Positions 36,401-43,463 of a stretch of 64,000 nucleotides of DNA are shown one piece after another (position 1 is the first letter of the stretch; each line of letters opens with the position of its first letter). Source of the DNA: Acidobacteriota bacterium (GTDB lineage Bacteria; Acidobacteriota; Blastocatellia; RBC074); NCBI GenBank assembly GCA_016196035.1, contig JACPYM010000086.1, positions 1 through 64,000 of the forward strand, given 5' to 3'. Under the pieces are notes generated by a model. The model made no database searches. It saw only the letters and a program-made list of their open reading frames with translations, and was not told where the DNA came from. The position numbers were made by a program, and so were the translations under genes.

Positions 36401-38683
36401 GATTTCAATACCGCCAATCCGCTCCAGAACGCCTATGGCGGCGGCGATTTTGATGCTTTCGTTGCCAAGCTGAACGCGCAAGGTTCGGCGCTCGCCTATT
36501 CGACGTATCTGGGCGGCGCGCTCAGCGACAACGGCAATGCCATCGCCGTGGATGCGAGCGGCAATGCCTACATCACGGGGGTGACGAGTTCCACCAACTT
36601 CCCGCGCGCGAATTCGCTGCAAGCCGACAATCGCGGCGGCAACGATGCCTTTATCACCAAGCTCAACGCCGCAGGTACCGCGCTGCTCTATTCGACCTAT
36701 CTCGGCGGCCTCAACGATGATCGCGGCGCGGGGATTACCGTAGACAGCGTCGGCACGGCATACATCACCGGCGCGACGGCCTCGCCCAACTTCAACATTC
36801 AAGTACCGCTGTTCGCCTACGGCGGCGGTACCGATGTTTTCGTCGCGAAAATTCTTTCCGAACCGACCATCTCCTTTGCGCCGCCATCGTTGGAATTGCA
36901 GCCCGGCGGAATGGGCACGTTGACGATCAATCTCAGCGCGCCGCAAAACAGCCCGACGTTTCTGACGCTCAGTTCGTCGAATGTCACCGTCGCCACCGCG
37001 ACCGCGACCGTCACGATTGCGGCCAACTCACTGGCGGTCGCCGTTCCCGTCACGGCGGTTGCGACAGGCACAACCATCCTCACCGCCGCCTTGCCGCAAC
37101 AACTCGGCGGCGCGACGGCCACGGCCAGCATCACCGTCGCCACCGCGCCTGCGCCCGGTTTTGAAGGCGATGTCGCCCCGCGCCCCAACGGCAACAACGG
37201 TCAACTCACCGTCGCCGATTGGGTGCAAACGGGCCGCTTCGCCGCAGGCTTCGACACGCCCGCGCTCGGCAGCGAATTCCAACGCGCCGATTGCGCGCCC
37301 CGCGATACGCGCGGCAATGGCGCAATGACCATTTCGGATTGGGTGCAGGCGGGACGCTACGCTGCCGGCCTTGATCCGGTTGTGGCGGCTGGCGGGCCAA
37401 CTGCGCCAAACGCACAATTGCTCCGGTACGGAACGGGGAGCGTGAGCGACCTGAGCATTGGCCTTCGAGACGCTGAAGGGAAGCCAAGCCGCCTGAGCAG
37501 CGAGGCTCAGATCGCTCACGCTCCCCGTTCCGTACCCCTCCAGCAAGCTCGCGCCATTCGCGTCGCCAGCGCCAATCTCATTCGCGGCCAGAACGGCACG
37601 GTGACCATCGAACTGGACGCCCAAGGCAATGAGAATGGCCTTGGCTTCAGCCTCAACTTCGATCCGGCGCAACTCATGTATGTTTCGGCCACCAATGGCC
37701 CGGATGCAGTTGGTGCCAGCATCAATATCAATTCCGCCCAGGCGGCTACCGGCCGTATAGGCTTTGCACTCGCACTGCCTGCGGGCCAAGCGTTGACCGC
37801 AGGCACGCGCCGCCTCTTCACGATTACCTTCACAGCGTCGAATAGCGCGGCTAGTAATAGCGCCCAAATCGGTTTTGCCGATCAGCCGGTTACCCGTGAA
37901 GTGGTCAACCCCAACGCCGAAACCCTGACGGCCACCTTCACGCCCGGCACGGTCAATTTGGCGCGCGCACTCGCCAATGTTTCCGCCGCCAGCTTCATCG
38001 CTACCGAGTTGGCTGCCGAAAGCATCGTCGCTTCCTTCGGCACCAACTTGGCGACAGGGATTGAAGCCGCCACCACCTTGCCATTGCCGACGACCTTGCG
38101 CGGCACGACTGTGCGCGTGCGCGACAGCGCGGGCGTCGAGCGCCTCGCCCCGCTCTTTTTCGTCGCGCCCGACCAGATCAACTACCTGTTGCCCGCCGGC
38201 TTGGCTTCCGGCGCGGCAACGGTGACCGTCACCAGTGGCGACAACAATCTTTCGCTCGCCACCATCAATATCGCCGCCGTCGCACCGGGTCTGTTCACGG
38301 CCAATGCCAACGGTCAGGGCGTCCCCGCCGGCTTTGCCATTCGCCAGCGCGCCGATGGTTCGCAAAGCCTGGTCAATATCGCCGTGTCCAACAACGCGGG
38401 GCAACAAGTGCCGCTGCCGCTTGATCTCGGCCCCGATTCGGATCAGTTGTTTCTGGTGCTCTTTGGCACCGGCATGCGCGGACGCACGGCGACATCCGCC
38501 GTCACCGCAACCATTGGTGGCGTCTCTGCCGAAGTTCTATTCGCAGGTGCCCAAGGCGATCTGGCCGGGCTGGATCAAATCAATCTGCGGATTCCGCGCG
38601 CATTGGCCGGACGTGGAGAAATAGACGTGCAGTTACGCGTGGACGGCAAACTGGCGAATGCCGTGCGCATTGCGATCAAGTGA
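33425..38683 (+). CDS. Secreted SBBP beta-propeller-repeat protein with dockerin-like, cohesin-like and TIGR03437 domains
   Basis: 1752 residues. The signal peptide is about 1-35. An N-terminal domain usual before SBBP repeats (I believe DUF7948) covers about 50-245 (MTFERNEGQSDKTVKYLARG). Fourteen SBBP repeats of about 53 residues follow (about 253-1140), each opening with YSTYLGG and holding VDxxGNAYITGxT. An Ig-like domain comes next (about 1143-1240). Two EF-hand/dockerin-like repeats follow (DVAPRPNGNNGQLTVADW; DTRGNGAMTISDW, about 1246-1320). A palindrome-coded linker covers about 1334-1371. A cohesin-like domain is at about 1376-1510. TIGR03437 runs from about 1520 to the end, typical of Acidobacteriota. 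The role is probably cell-surface binding or assembly, by inference. Confidence 0.9.
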   Translation: MMKAIMSWQHVGCWFCIGLVAAVFFNPLVLRPTQAALNQSTVRQVERAKQAYGQLPMTFERNEGQSDKTVKYLARGHGYQVFLTEDKATLRLAQANGDAAALRFSFGSGTGTPVGLNELPTKSNYILGNDPQAWRANISNFARVEYRALQPGVDLAFYGTQRALEYDFIVAPGADPAELTITIEGADKLELATNGDLLLRVGDAVVTQRAPVSRQRQRQVHSRYLLKGGNQIGFAVEGYDRAQSLVIDPVIDYSTFLGGIGSDEGFAIAVDNAGNAYLTGTTYSNNFNTFAPLQTLNRGGKYDAFVTKLNAAGNAIVYSTYLGGSAEDSGQGIAVDSLGNAYIAGITNSPDFTTRNAFQPALNGQANDAFITKLNSDGTAIIYSSYLGGSNIDQAFAIALDAGNNAYLAGSTASTDFNTRSPLQPANRGGADAFIAKVNASGSALVYSTYLGGSGLDEARGVAVDAAGNAYLTGSTASNDFNVLNAIQANNRGQQDAFVAKLNVNGSALIYSTYLGGAELDAAYDVAVDVNGNAYVTGNTFSTDFRTVDPFQANNRGSSDAFISKFNDNGSVLLFSTYLGGTQGDFGRAIGLGVNNEILVAGRTSSTDFNNVNAVQDSNRGNLDAFVSKFNAQGSALLYSTYLGGAQDDFAFGLAVDNAGNAYITGDTRSTDFNTRNPVQAANRGGLDAFVSKLNASGTDLAYSTYLGGSGEDLGLSVAIDTAGNAYVTGYTSSNDYITRNPLQATSRGGLEVFVTKILADSNDIAFNTYFGGNGSDTGNAIAVDGGGNAYITGATTSTNLPTRNPWQPAFGGGGLDAFVAKFNASGSNLIYSTYLGGSFGDQARGIAVDAAGNAYITGSTFSDNFPTQGPLQATHRGLGDAFITKLNAAGSALLYSTYLGGAATDEANAIAIDATGAAYIAGDTFSSDFNTRNALQASTRGQQDAFIAKLTPDGAQLAYSTYLGGRRNDLANGIAVDAGGNAYITGSTTSPDFNTANPLQNAYGGGDFDAFVAKLNAQGSALAYSTYLGGALSDNGNAIAVDASGNAYITGVTSSTNFPRANSLQADNRGGNDAFITKLNAAGTALLYSTYLGGLNDDRGAGITVDSVGTAYITGATASPNFNIQVPLFAYGGGTDVFVAKILSEPTISFAPPSLELQPGGMGTLTINLSAPQNSPTFLTLSSSNVTVATATATVTIAANSLAVAVPVTAVATGTTILTAALPQQLGGATATASITVATAPAPGFEGDVAPRPNGNNGQLTVADWVQTGRFAAGFDTPALGSEFQRADCAPRDTRGNGAMTISDWVQAGRYAAGLDPVVAAGGPTAPNAQLLRYGTGSVSDLSIGLRDAEGKPSRLSSEAQIAHAPRSVPLQQARAIRVASANLIRGQNGTVTIELDAQGNENGLGFSLNFDPAQLMYVSATNGPDAVGASININSAQAATGRIGFALALPAGQALTAGTRRLFTITFTASNSAASNSAQIGFADQPVTREVVNPNAETLTATFTPGTVNLARALANVSAASFIATELAAESIVASFGTNLATGIEAATTLPLPTTLRGTTVRVRDSAGVERLAPLFFVAPDQINYLLPAGLASGAATVTVTSGDNNLSLATINIAAVAPGLFTANANGQGVPAGFAIRQRADGSQSLVNIAVSNNAGQQVPLPLDLGPDSDQLFLVLFGTGMRGRTATSAVTATIGGVSAEVLFAGAQGDLAGLDQINLRIPRALAGRGEIDVQLRVDGKLANAVRIAIK
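37425..37536. repeat. Palindromic element inside the SBBP coding sequence
   Basis: Arms 37425-37455 and 37506-37536 (31 nt, 30 of 31 matching; outer part GGTACGGAACGGGGAGCGTG) surround a 50-nt centre. The reading frame passes through without a stop, translated as RYGTGSVSDLS ... AHAPRSVP. It lies between the dockerin-like and cohesin-like domains. Confidence 0.9.
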
Positions 38684-38700
38684 GCCACTTGGGAGCACTA

Positions 38701-38838
38701 CCTGGGAGCGCGGGCATCCCTGCCCGCAATTAAAAGAAGCCGCGCAGCCTCCTTCTCTCCTCATCGCATTTCGCGAAGATGGAATAAGGAAGCTGCGCGG
38801 CTTTTCTTATAGCAGGCAGGGATGCCCGCGCTCCCAGG
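38701..38838. repeat. Palindromic element between convergent genes
   Basis: Perfect 24-nt outer arms (38701-38724, CCTGGGAGCGCGGGCATCCC...; 38815-38838) contain a second stem (AAGAAGCCGCGCAGC near 38734-38748 with GCTGCGCGGCTTTTCTT at 38792-38808). The right arm ends one base before the stop codon of the minus-strand gene. It may serve as a two-way terminator. Confidence 0.9.
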
Positions 38839-41800
38839 TTATTTCTGCCCGCTCGACAGGCGTTTGTAATACTCGCCTACCAGCTTGCGATACCGCTCTG
38901 GCGCTTCGCCTTCGTCGGCGAGACGCAGGTTGTTGCGGCCCAGCTTGGCTTGCAGGCGTTTGCTCAGTTCGGATTCGATGTTGCGCAGCGGATCAACGAC
39001 CTGAGTCTTGAGCAACCCGGCGGTCATCTCGTCGTCGCGCAGCAGCGCTTCGTTTGCCTGTTTCAAACCATCAATCGCCTGATCGAGGCCGCGCGCCAGA
39101 TCGCGGTCTTTGCCGACGCTGTTGCGCAGCGCTTCGGCATCGCGCATGTATTCGCGCAGTTCCGAAGCCAGTTGGCGCGTATCTTCACCGCGTTGACCGC
39201 TACGCGGTGGGCCGCCACCGCCAGGGTTCATGGGGTTTTGCTGATTCGGATTGCCAGCTTGCCGATTGCCGCTATTGGGGCCGCCTTGCGAGCCTTGTTG
39301 CCCCTGCTGCCCCTGTTGCCCGCGCTGGCTCCCCTGTCCTTGTTGCCCTTGTCCTTGTTGTCCTTGCTGTCCTTGCTGTCCCCCTTGGCCTTGTTGGCCT
39401 TGCTGACCTTGTTGGCCTTGCTGACCTTGCCCTTGCTGACCTTGCTGACCTTGCTGTCCTTGTTGACCCTGCTGACCTTGTTGGCCCTGCTGACCTTGCT
39501 GGCGTCCGGTTTGGCCTTGTTGATTGCGAGCGATTTGCTGACCTTGCTGGCCTTGACCTTGTTGTTGACCAGGGCGTTGGCCTTGCTGGCCGCGCTGTTG
39601 GGCGTTTTGCTGGCCTTGTTGCTGGCCTTGCTTATTGCCTTGTTGCCCTTGCTGGCGACCTTGCTGGTTGCCTTGTTGGCCCTGTTGCTGCCCTTGTTGT
39701 TGGCCCGACTGGTTACCTGGCTGCCCTTGTTGCTGCCCTTGTTGCTGCCCTTGTTGTTGTCCTTGCTGGTTGCCCTGTTGCCCTTGTTGTTGGCCTTGTT
39801 GATTGCCTTGCTGGCCTTGTTGTTGGCCCTGCTGATTGCGGGCCTGCTGGTTGCGGTTGCCCGCGCGGTCGGCCAGTTTGCGGCTCAGTGAGCCGACGTT
39901 ATCGGCCAGTTTGCGGGTATTTTCAAGAGCGTCTTCGGTCTTATCGCCGCCGCCGCGCTTGCCCGCGTTCTTTTCGGCGTCGGTCAGGTTCTGGGCGAGT
40001 TCGTCCAGATTCTGCTGGATGATCTTGTCGCCATTGCTGGCGGCGTCAATGAAGTTGTTGTCGAGCAGTTGCTTGGTTGCGCGAATGCGATCCTGCACGC
40101 GGTTGTCGCGCAAGCCTCTGGATGCCTGGCGCAATTTGTCGGCTGCGGCTTGTTGTTCCTGGCCCAGTCCGCGTGCGGATTGGTCAATGTCTTTTTCGAG
40201 GTTGTTGATCTCGTTAGCGAGCGCTTCTTTGCGTTCGCCAACGCGCTGTTTGGATTCGCCGGAAGCCGGTTGGCCGCTGCGATTGCGTTGGGCCATCTCG
40301 GCGGTGTCTTGGGCGATTTCCTGCTGGCGCGCGGCGGCATTAGCGGCGCGTTGCTGCAAATCTTTGAGCGACTTGCCGCCTTGCGAGCCTTTCAGTTTGT
40401 CGAGTTGACGTTTGGCCTCTTCGATCTTTTCGAGCGCGCGCATGCCCTGGGCGACCGATTCCATCGGGTTGCCGGTGTTGGCTTGCGCTTTCTGCATCTC
40501 GTCAGCAGCCTGATTGAGCTTTTGGCTCAACTGCTGCAACTCGGGCTGACGGCGTTCGCGCGAGAGCTTTTCGAGTTCGCGCGCCAGTTTGCGCGCTTCG
40601 TCAATCATCTCTTGTTGCTGACGACCACCGCCGCCACCGCCGCCTTGCTGTTGATTGCGCGCGCCTTGTTGGGCGCGTTGGCGTTGCTGTTCGAGTTCCT
40701 TTTGCTGACGGCGCGCCAGTTCTTCGAGTTTGCGTTTGGTTTCGTCGTCCGCTTGTTGGGCCTGCTGTTGCTGTTCGCGCTTGACCGTCTCGTACTGGTT
40801 CTTCATCTTGTCCATCTCAAGCTCGAACAAGTCGGCCAGTTCTTCGGCGCTGCGCTGTTGGCCCTGCCCCTGGCTCTGCTGGCCCTGCGAGATTTGCATC
40901 TCGCGGAAGAGCGCGTCCGCGCGCAGCAGTTGTTGCAGCGCTTTTTCTTCGTTGGGCTTGGCCTCTTTGGCCTTGCGATTCTTCAGCTCGGGAATCGCAA
41001 CTTCCATCTCTTTACCGGCTTGCGCCAGATATTCGACCAGCTTTGAGAACTGCTCGTTCTGGGCCAACTGCGGCCCCATGCGGCGTTTGATACGGTCAAT
41101 CAGTTGATTGGTGTCGTCGCGCAACTTTTCCTGACCGAGCGAAATGGTGCTGTAGTTATCCGCCTTTTCTTTTTCATCGTAATTCACCTCTTCGCGCATT
41201 ACGCGGAAGGTCGCGGCCAGCAGTTCTTTTTGGCGTTTGCTCAGCGCGTTTTGATCTTCGCCTTGGCCCTGACCTTGGCCGCCCGCCTGTTGCGACTGTT
41301 TGAAGTCTTTCTCGAACGGTTTGATCTCAATGAAATAAATGTCGCTGGTCGTCTCGTTTTTGGCGTCGCGCGCTTTGGCGTAATACGAAATGAAATCGCC
41401 CGGTTGCAGGCCGTATTCTTCGAGGAAGAAGGTGTAGGCGCCGGACAGAGACTTGGCGGCGTCACGTTGCAATTTCTGCAAATCCACTTTCTTTTCTGCG
41501 CCGCCGTTGACGCTGATGAACATTTCGAGCGAAGTCACGCCGTAATCGTCTTCGGCTTTGGCGAGCGCGATGATCTCTTCGACACTGGTCGCGCGGGCAT
41601 CGCGGCCCGGTTTCTCAAAGCTGACCGTCGGCGGCTGATCTTCCAGCACGACGATATCGTATTCGTTGGAGCCGTTGTAAACGTCGCCATAGCTGCTGAC
41701 CAATTCGATGTGATAGCTACTTTCTTTGCTGACCATCACGTTTCCCGCGAACACCGGCGCGCCATCCAGCATGTTTTCCTGCGTCATCTCGATCTTCGCG

Positions 41801-42840
41801 CCGTCTTTCAAGACGATGCGCGCGGCCTTGGCGTTCAGCGTCAAACGCGCCATAACGCGCACGTTCGTTCCGGCCAGTGCCGCGATGTCACCGGTGTCTT
41901 CGATAGTCTTCGACGGCAGGCCCGTGTAGGCAGGGAAGTCGTAGCGCAGGTCAATGCGTTTGACGAAAGGCAGATCGGCGACGGTGAACTTGTATATCTG
42001 CGAACGGCAGCCCTGCGCTTCGACGAAGTATTCGGTGTCTGCCTGAATGTTGAAGATGAAATGCTGGAAGTCGGTTTTCTCTTTGGCTGGCTCCATCTGC
42101 TGGCCGATCCACTGGTCATCAGCCGCACCCGCTTTGCGCAAGAAAATCGTCGCCTGCTCAGGCGCGAAATTGATCGTGGTCGCGATGATCTTTTGATCGG
42201 AACCTTTGGGCACGCGCACCGTGCCGGGCTTGACGGTGATGTTCAACGCATTGGCTGCCGCGGCTTCACTGGTTGGGGTGACCAGTTGCGCGAATCCCTG
42301 CTTGATCTCTTTCGGCCCGAACAGCAAGGCGGCGATAAACAACGCCACACTCGCCGCCGCCGCGCCGCTGTATTGCCAGAAACGTTTGCGCGGCACGATG
42401 GCGTCAAGATCAACGTCGCTGGCCTTGCGCTCGGCATCGTCCACCAATCGGTCGTAGATCGCGGGCGTGGTCAGCGCTTGTTGTTCAACCGTGCCAAATT
42501 CGACCGCACTCACCAATCGGTCATCCATGCCGGGTTGTTTCTCTTCAATCAACCGGGCGAGTTGCGTATCGCTCACTTTGCGCCGCAAGGGCCGCACCAG
42601 TGACAGGTAAATGGTTGTCAACACGCCTACCAAGGCTGCGAGCCGCAGCGAAATCAACATGCCGGTGTTGTAGCGGTATTTGTAACCCGCCCAACCCGTC
42701 AACAACAGCAACCCTGCCGCGACGGCCAGCGTGATTGCCAGGCCGCGCAACCAAAACAACGTTGTCCGGCGACGGCGCACGGCGTTGATGATCTCTTGCA
42801 GTTGATTGCTCATGCTGCCCTTGCTATTGGATAAGTTCAT
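38839..42840 (-). CDS. DUF4175-like membrane protein with long coiled-coil and Q/G-rich region
   Basis: 1333 residues. Two transmembrane helices lie at about 27-55 and 61-85, and a third at about 149-170. Beta-rich extracytoplasmic repeats (about 185-520) follow. A long helical, Q/E/K/R-rich region (about 540-980) is next. An extreme glutamine/glycine tract (about 990-1180) follows, and a charged helical end (EDTRQLASELREYMRDAEALRN) closes the protein. The layout fits DUF4175-type proteins that accompany MoxR/vWA clusters. GAGAGG precedes the ATG at 42840. It is the last gene of the cluster. The long plus-strand frames over it are shadows. Confidence 0.75.
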   Translation of the reverse strand: MNLSNSKGSMSNQLQEIINAVRRRRTTLFWLRGLAITLAVAAGLLLLTGWAGYKYRYNTGMLISLRLAALVGVLTTIYLSLVRPLRRKVSDTQLARLIEEKQPGMDDRLVSAVEFGTVEQQALTTPAIYDRLVDDAERKASDVDLDAIVPRKRFWQYSGAAAASVALFIAALLFGPKEIKQGFAQLVTPTSEAAAANALNITVKPGTVRVPKGSDQKIIATTINFAPEQATIFLRKAGAADDQWIGQQMEPAKEKTDFQHFIFNIQADTEYFVEAQGCRSQIYKFTVADLPFVKRIDLRYDFPAYTGLPSKTIEDTGDIAALAGTNVRVMARLTLNAKAARIVLKDGAKIEMTQENMLDGAPVFAGNVMVSKESSYHIELVSSYGDVYNGSNEYDIVVLEDQPPTVSFEKPGRDARATSVEEIIALAKAEDDYGVTSLEMFISVNGGAEKKVDLQKLQRDAAKSLSGAYTFFLEEYGLQPGDFISYYAKARDAKNETTSDIYFIEIKPFEKDFKQSQQAGGQGQGQGEDQNALSKRQKELLAATFRVMREEVNYDEKEKADNYSTISLGQEKLRDDTNQLIDRIKRRMGPQLAQNEQFSKLVEYLAQAGKEMEVAIPELKNRKAKEAKPNEEKALQQLLRADALFREMQISQGQQSQGQGQQRSAEELADLFELEMDKMKNQYETVKREQQQQAQQADDETKRKLEELARRQQKELEQQRQRAQQGARNQQQGGGGGGGRQQQEMIDEARKLARELEKLSRERRQPELQQLSQKLNQAADEMQKAQANTGNPMESVAQGMRALEKIEEAKRQLDKLKGSQGGKSLKDLQQRAANAAARQQEIAQDTAEMAQRNRSGQPASGESKQRVGERKEALANEINNLEKDIDQSARGLGQEQQAAADKLRQASRGLRDNRVQDRIRATKQLLDNNFIDAASNGDKIIQQNLDELAQNLTDAEKNAGKRGGGDKTEDALENTRKLADNVGSLSRKLADRAGNRNQQARNQQGQQQGQQGNQQGQQQGQQGNQQGQQQGQQQGQQQGQPGNQSGQQQGQQQGQQGNQQGRQQGQQGNKQGQQQGQQNAQQRGQQGQRPGQQQGQGQQGQQIARNQQGQTGRQQGQQGQQGQQGQQGQQGQQGQQGQGQQGQQGQQGQQGQGGQQGQQGQQGQGQQGQGSQRGQQGQQGQQGSQGGPNSGNRQAGNPNQQNPMNPGGGGPPRSGQRGEDTRQLASELREYMRDAEALRNSVGKDRDLARGLDQAIDGLKQANEALLRDDEMTAGLLKTQVVDPLRNIESELSKRLQAKLGRNNLRLADEGEAPERYRKLVGEYYKRLSSGQK
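39290..39860 (-). repeat. Q/G-coding tandem low-complexity tract
   Basis: About 570 nt of irregular tandem units that code (minus strand) for runs such as GQQGQQ, GQQQGQQ and GNQQGQQ, about 190 residues in all. Unit lengths of 9-15 nt keep the frame. The DNA is prone to slippage, so length may vary between strains. Confidence 0.9.
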
Positions 42841-42908
42841 GTTGACCTCTCAGAACTGGTGGACCAGCTTAATTGAACTAGCGTATTGCTACGCGACCAT
42901 GTTTCTAT

Positions 42909-43175
42909 TCAAGCAACCTTTGCAGTGAAATGAAAAACGGGAACTTGGATCGTACGTGTTTGCGTTGCTTGCTTGGCATTGGTCGTCAGCGTTGCGATTT
43001 GGCGTCCGACCTCTGCATTGACAACTTTCTCGCCACATTGCTGGCAAACCCCGGTGGGGACATCTTCAATGACGATCAATTCACCTTTAATCCAAAAGTC
43101 ATGATTGATTTGTCGCTCTCGCATTTGCTCGCCGCAAACGTGACAATGACCGTAATCATAAACACTCTTATTCAT
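42909..43175 (-). CDS. YgiT-type zinc-finger protein
   Basis: 88 residues with two CxxC pairs (CHVCGEQM at 11-14; CQQCGEKV at 44-47) spaced as in the zinc-binding N-terminal domain of MqsA/YgiT proteins (IEDVPTGVCQQCGEKV). The MqsA C-terminal DNA-binding domain is absent. The ATG overlaps the stop of the DUF4258 gene (ATGA, 43172-43175), so the pair is co-translated. Such pairs are often annotated as toxin-antitoxin-like modules, with this protein as the antitoxin. That function is inferred from the family. Confidence 0.85.
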   Translation of the reverse strand: MNKSVYDYGHCHVCGEQMRERQINHDFWIKGELIVIEDVPTGVCQQCGEKVVNAEVGRQIATLTTNAKQATQTRTIQVPVFHFTAKVA

Positions 43176-43462
43176 ATACTTCCCAAGTCGTAATCAATAG
43201 CAGTTTCCCCTGTCGCTTTTATCCGGCAGATAACGGCAAGCTCCCGACCGTCAATTGCTTGGCCGCTAATCTCATAGCGTTCTCCTCGCGGGTCATCGGT
43301 GAATACGGCATTGATACGGCCACTCAAAACTGCCATTTCAACGTCGGCAAAATCAAACCCATCGTTCGCCATTTCTTCAAAAAAATGCGGTATGGCAAAT
43401 TCGTATTCTTGAGCCCGCATTTTCTCGCGAATTAGCCAAAGAAGTTGGGCGTGCTTTGCCAT
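43172..43462 (-). CDS. DUF4258 protein, putative toxin-like partner
   Basis: 96 residues from the ATG at 43462, chosen over a TTG at 43471. The sequence YEFAIPHFFEEMANDGFDFADVEMAVLSGRI ... DDPRGERYEISGQAIDGRELAVICRI matches DUF4258, small proteins found next to YgiT zinc fingers. The ATG lies one base after the BatA-like stop (TGA A ATG). The pair therefore sits in the middle of the MoxR/vWA cluster rather than in its own unit. RNase activity of the RelE/MqsR kind is possible but not shown by the sequence. Confidence 0.8.
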   Translation of the reverse strand: MAKHAQLLWLIREKMRAQEYEFAIPHFFEEMANDGFDFADVEMAVLSGRINAVFTDDPRGERYEISGQAIDGRELAVICRIKATGETAIDYDLGSI

Positions 43463-43463
43463 T

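Noticed and set aside
34180-36840. Regular repeats resembling a CRISPR-like array
   Set aside because: The period is about 160 bp, copies are degenerate, and all are in frame as SBBP repeats (YSTYLGG). It is a protein repeat array.
38950-42603. Long plus-strand frames of 313, 325 and 499 codons, one almost pure leucine/alanine
   Set aside because: They mirror the Q/G-rich DUF4175-like gene; the Leu runs are the reverse reading of CAG/CAA codons. The minus-strand gene has proper helices and a ribosome binding site.
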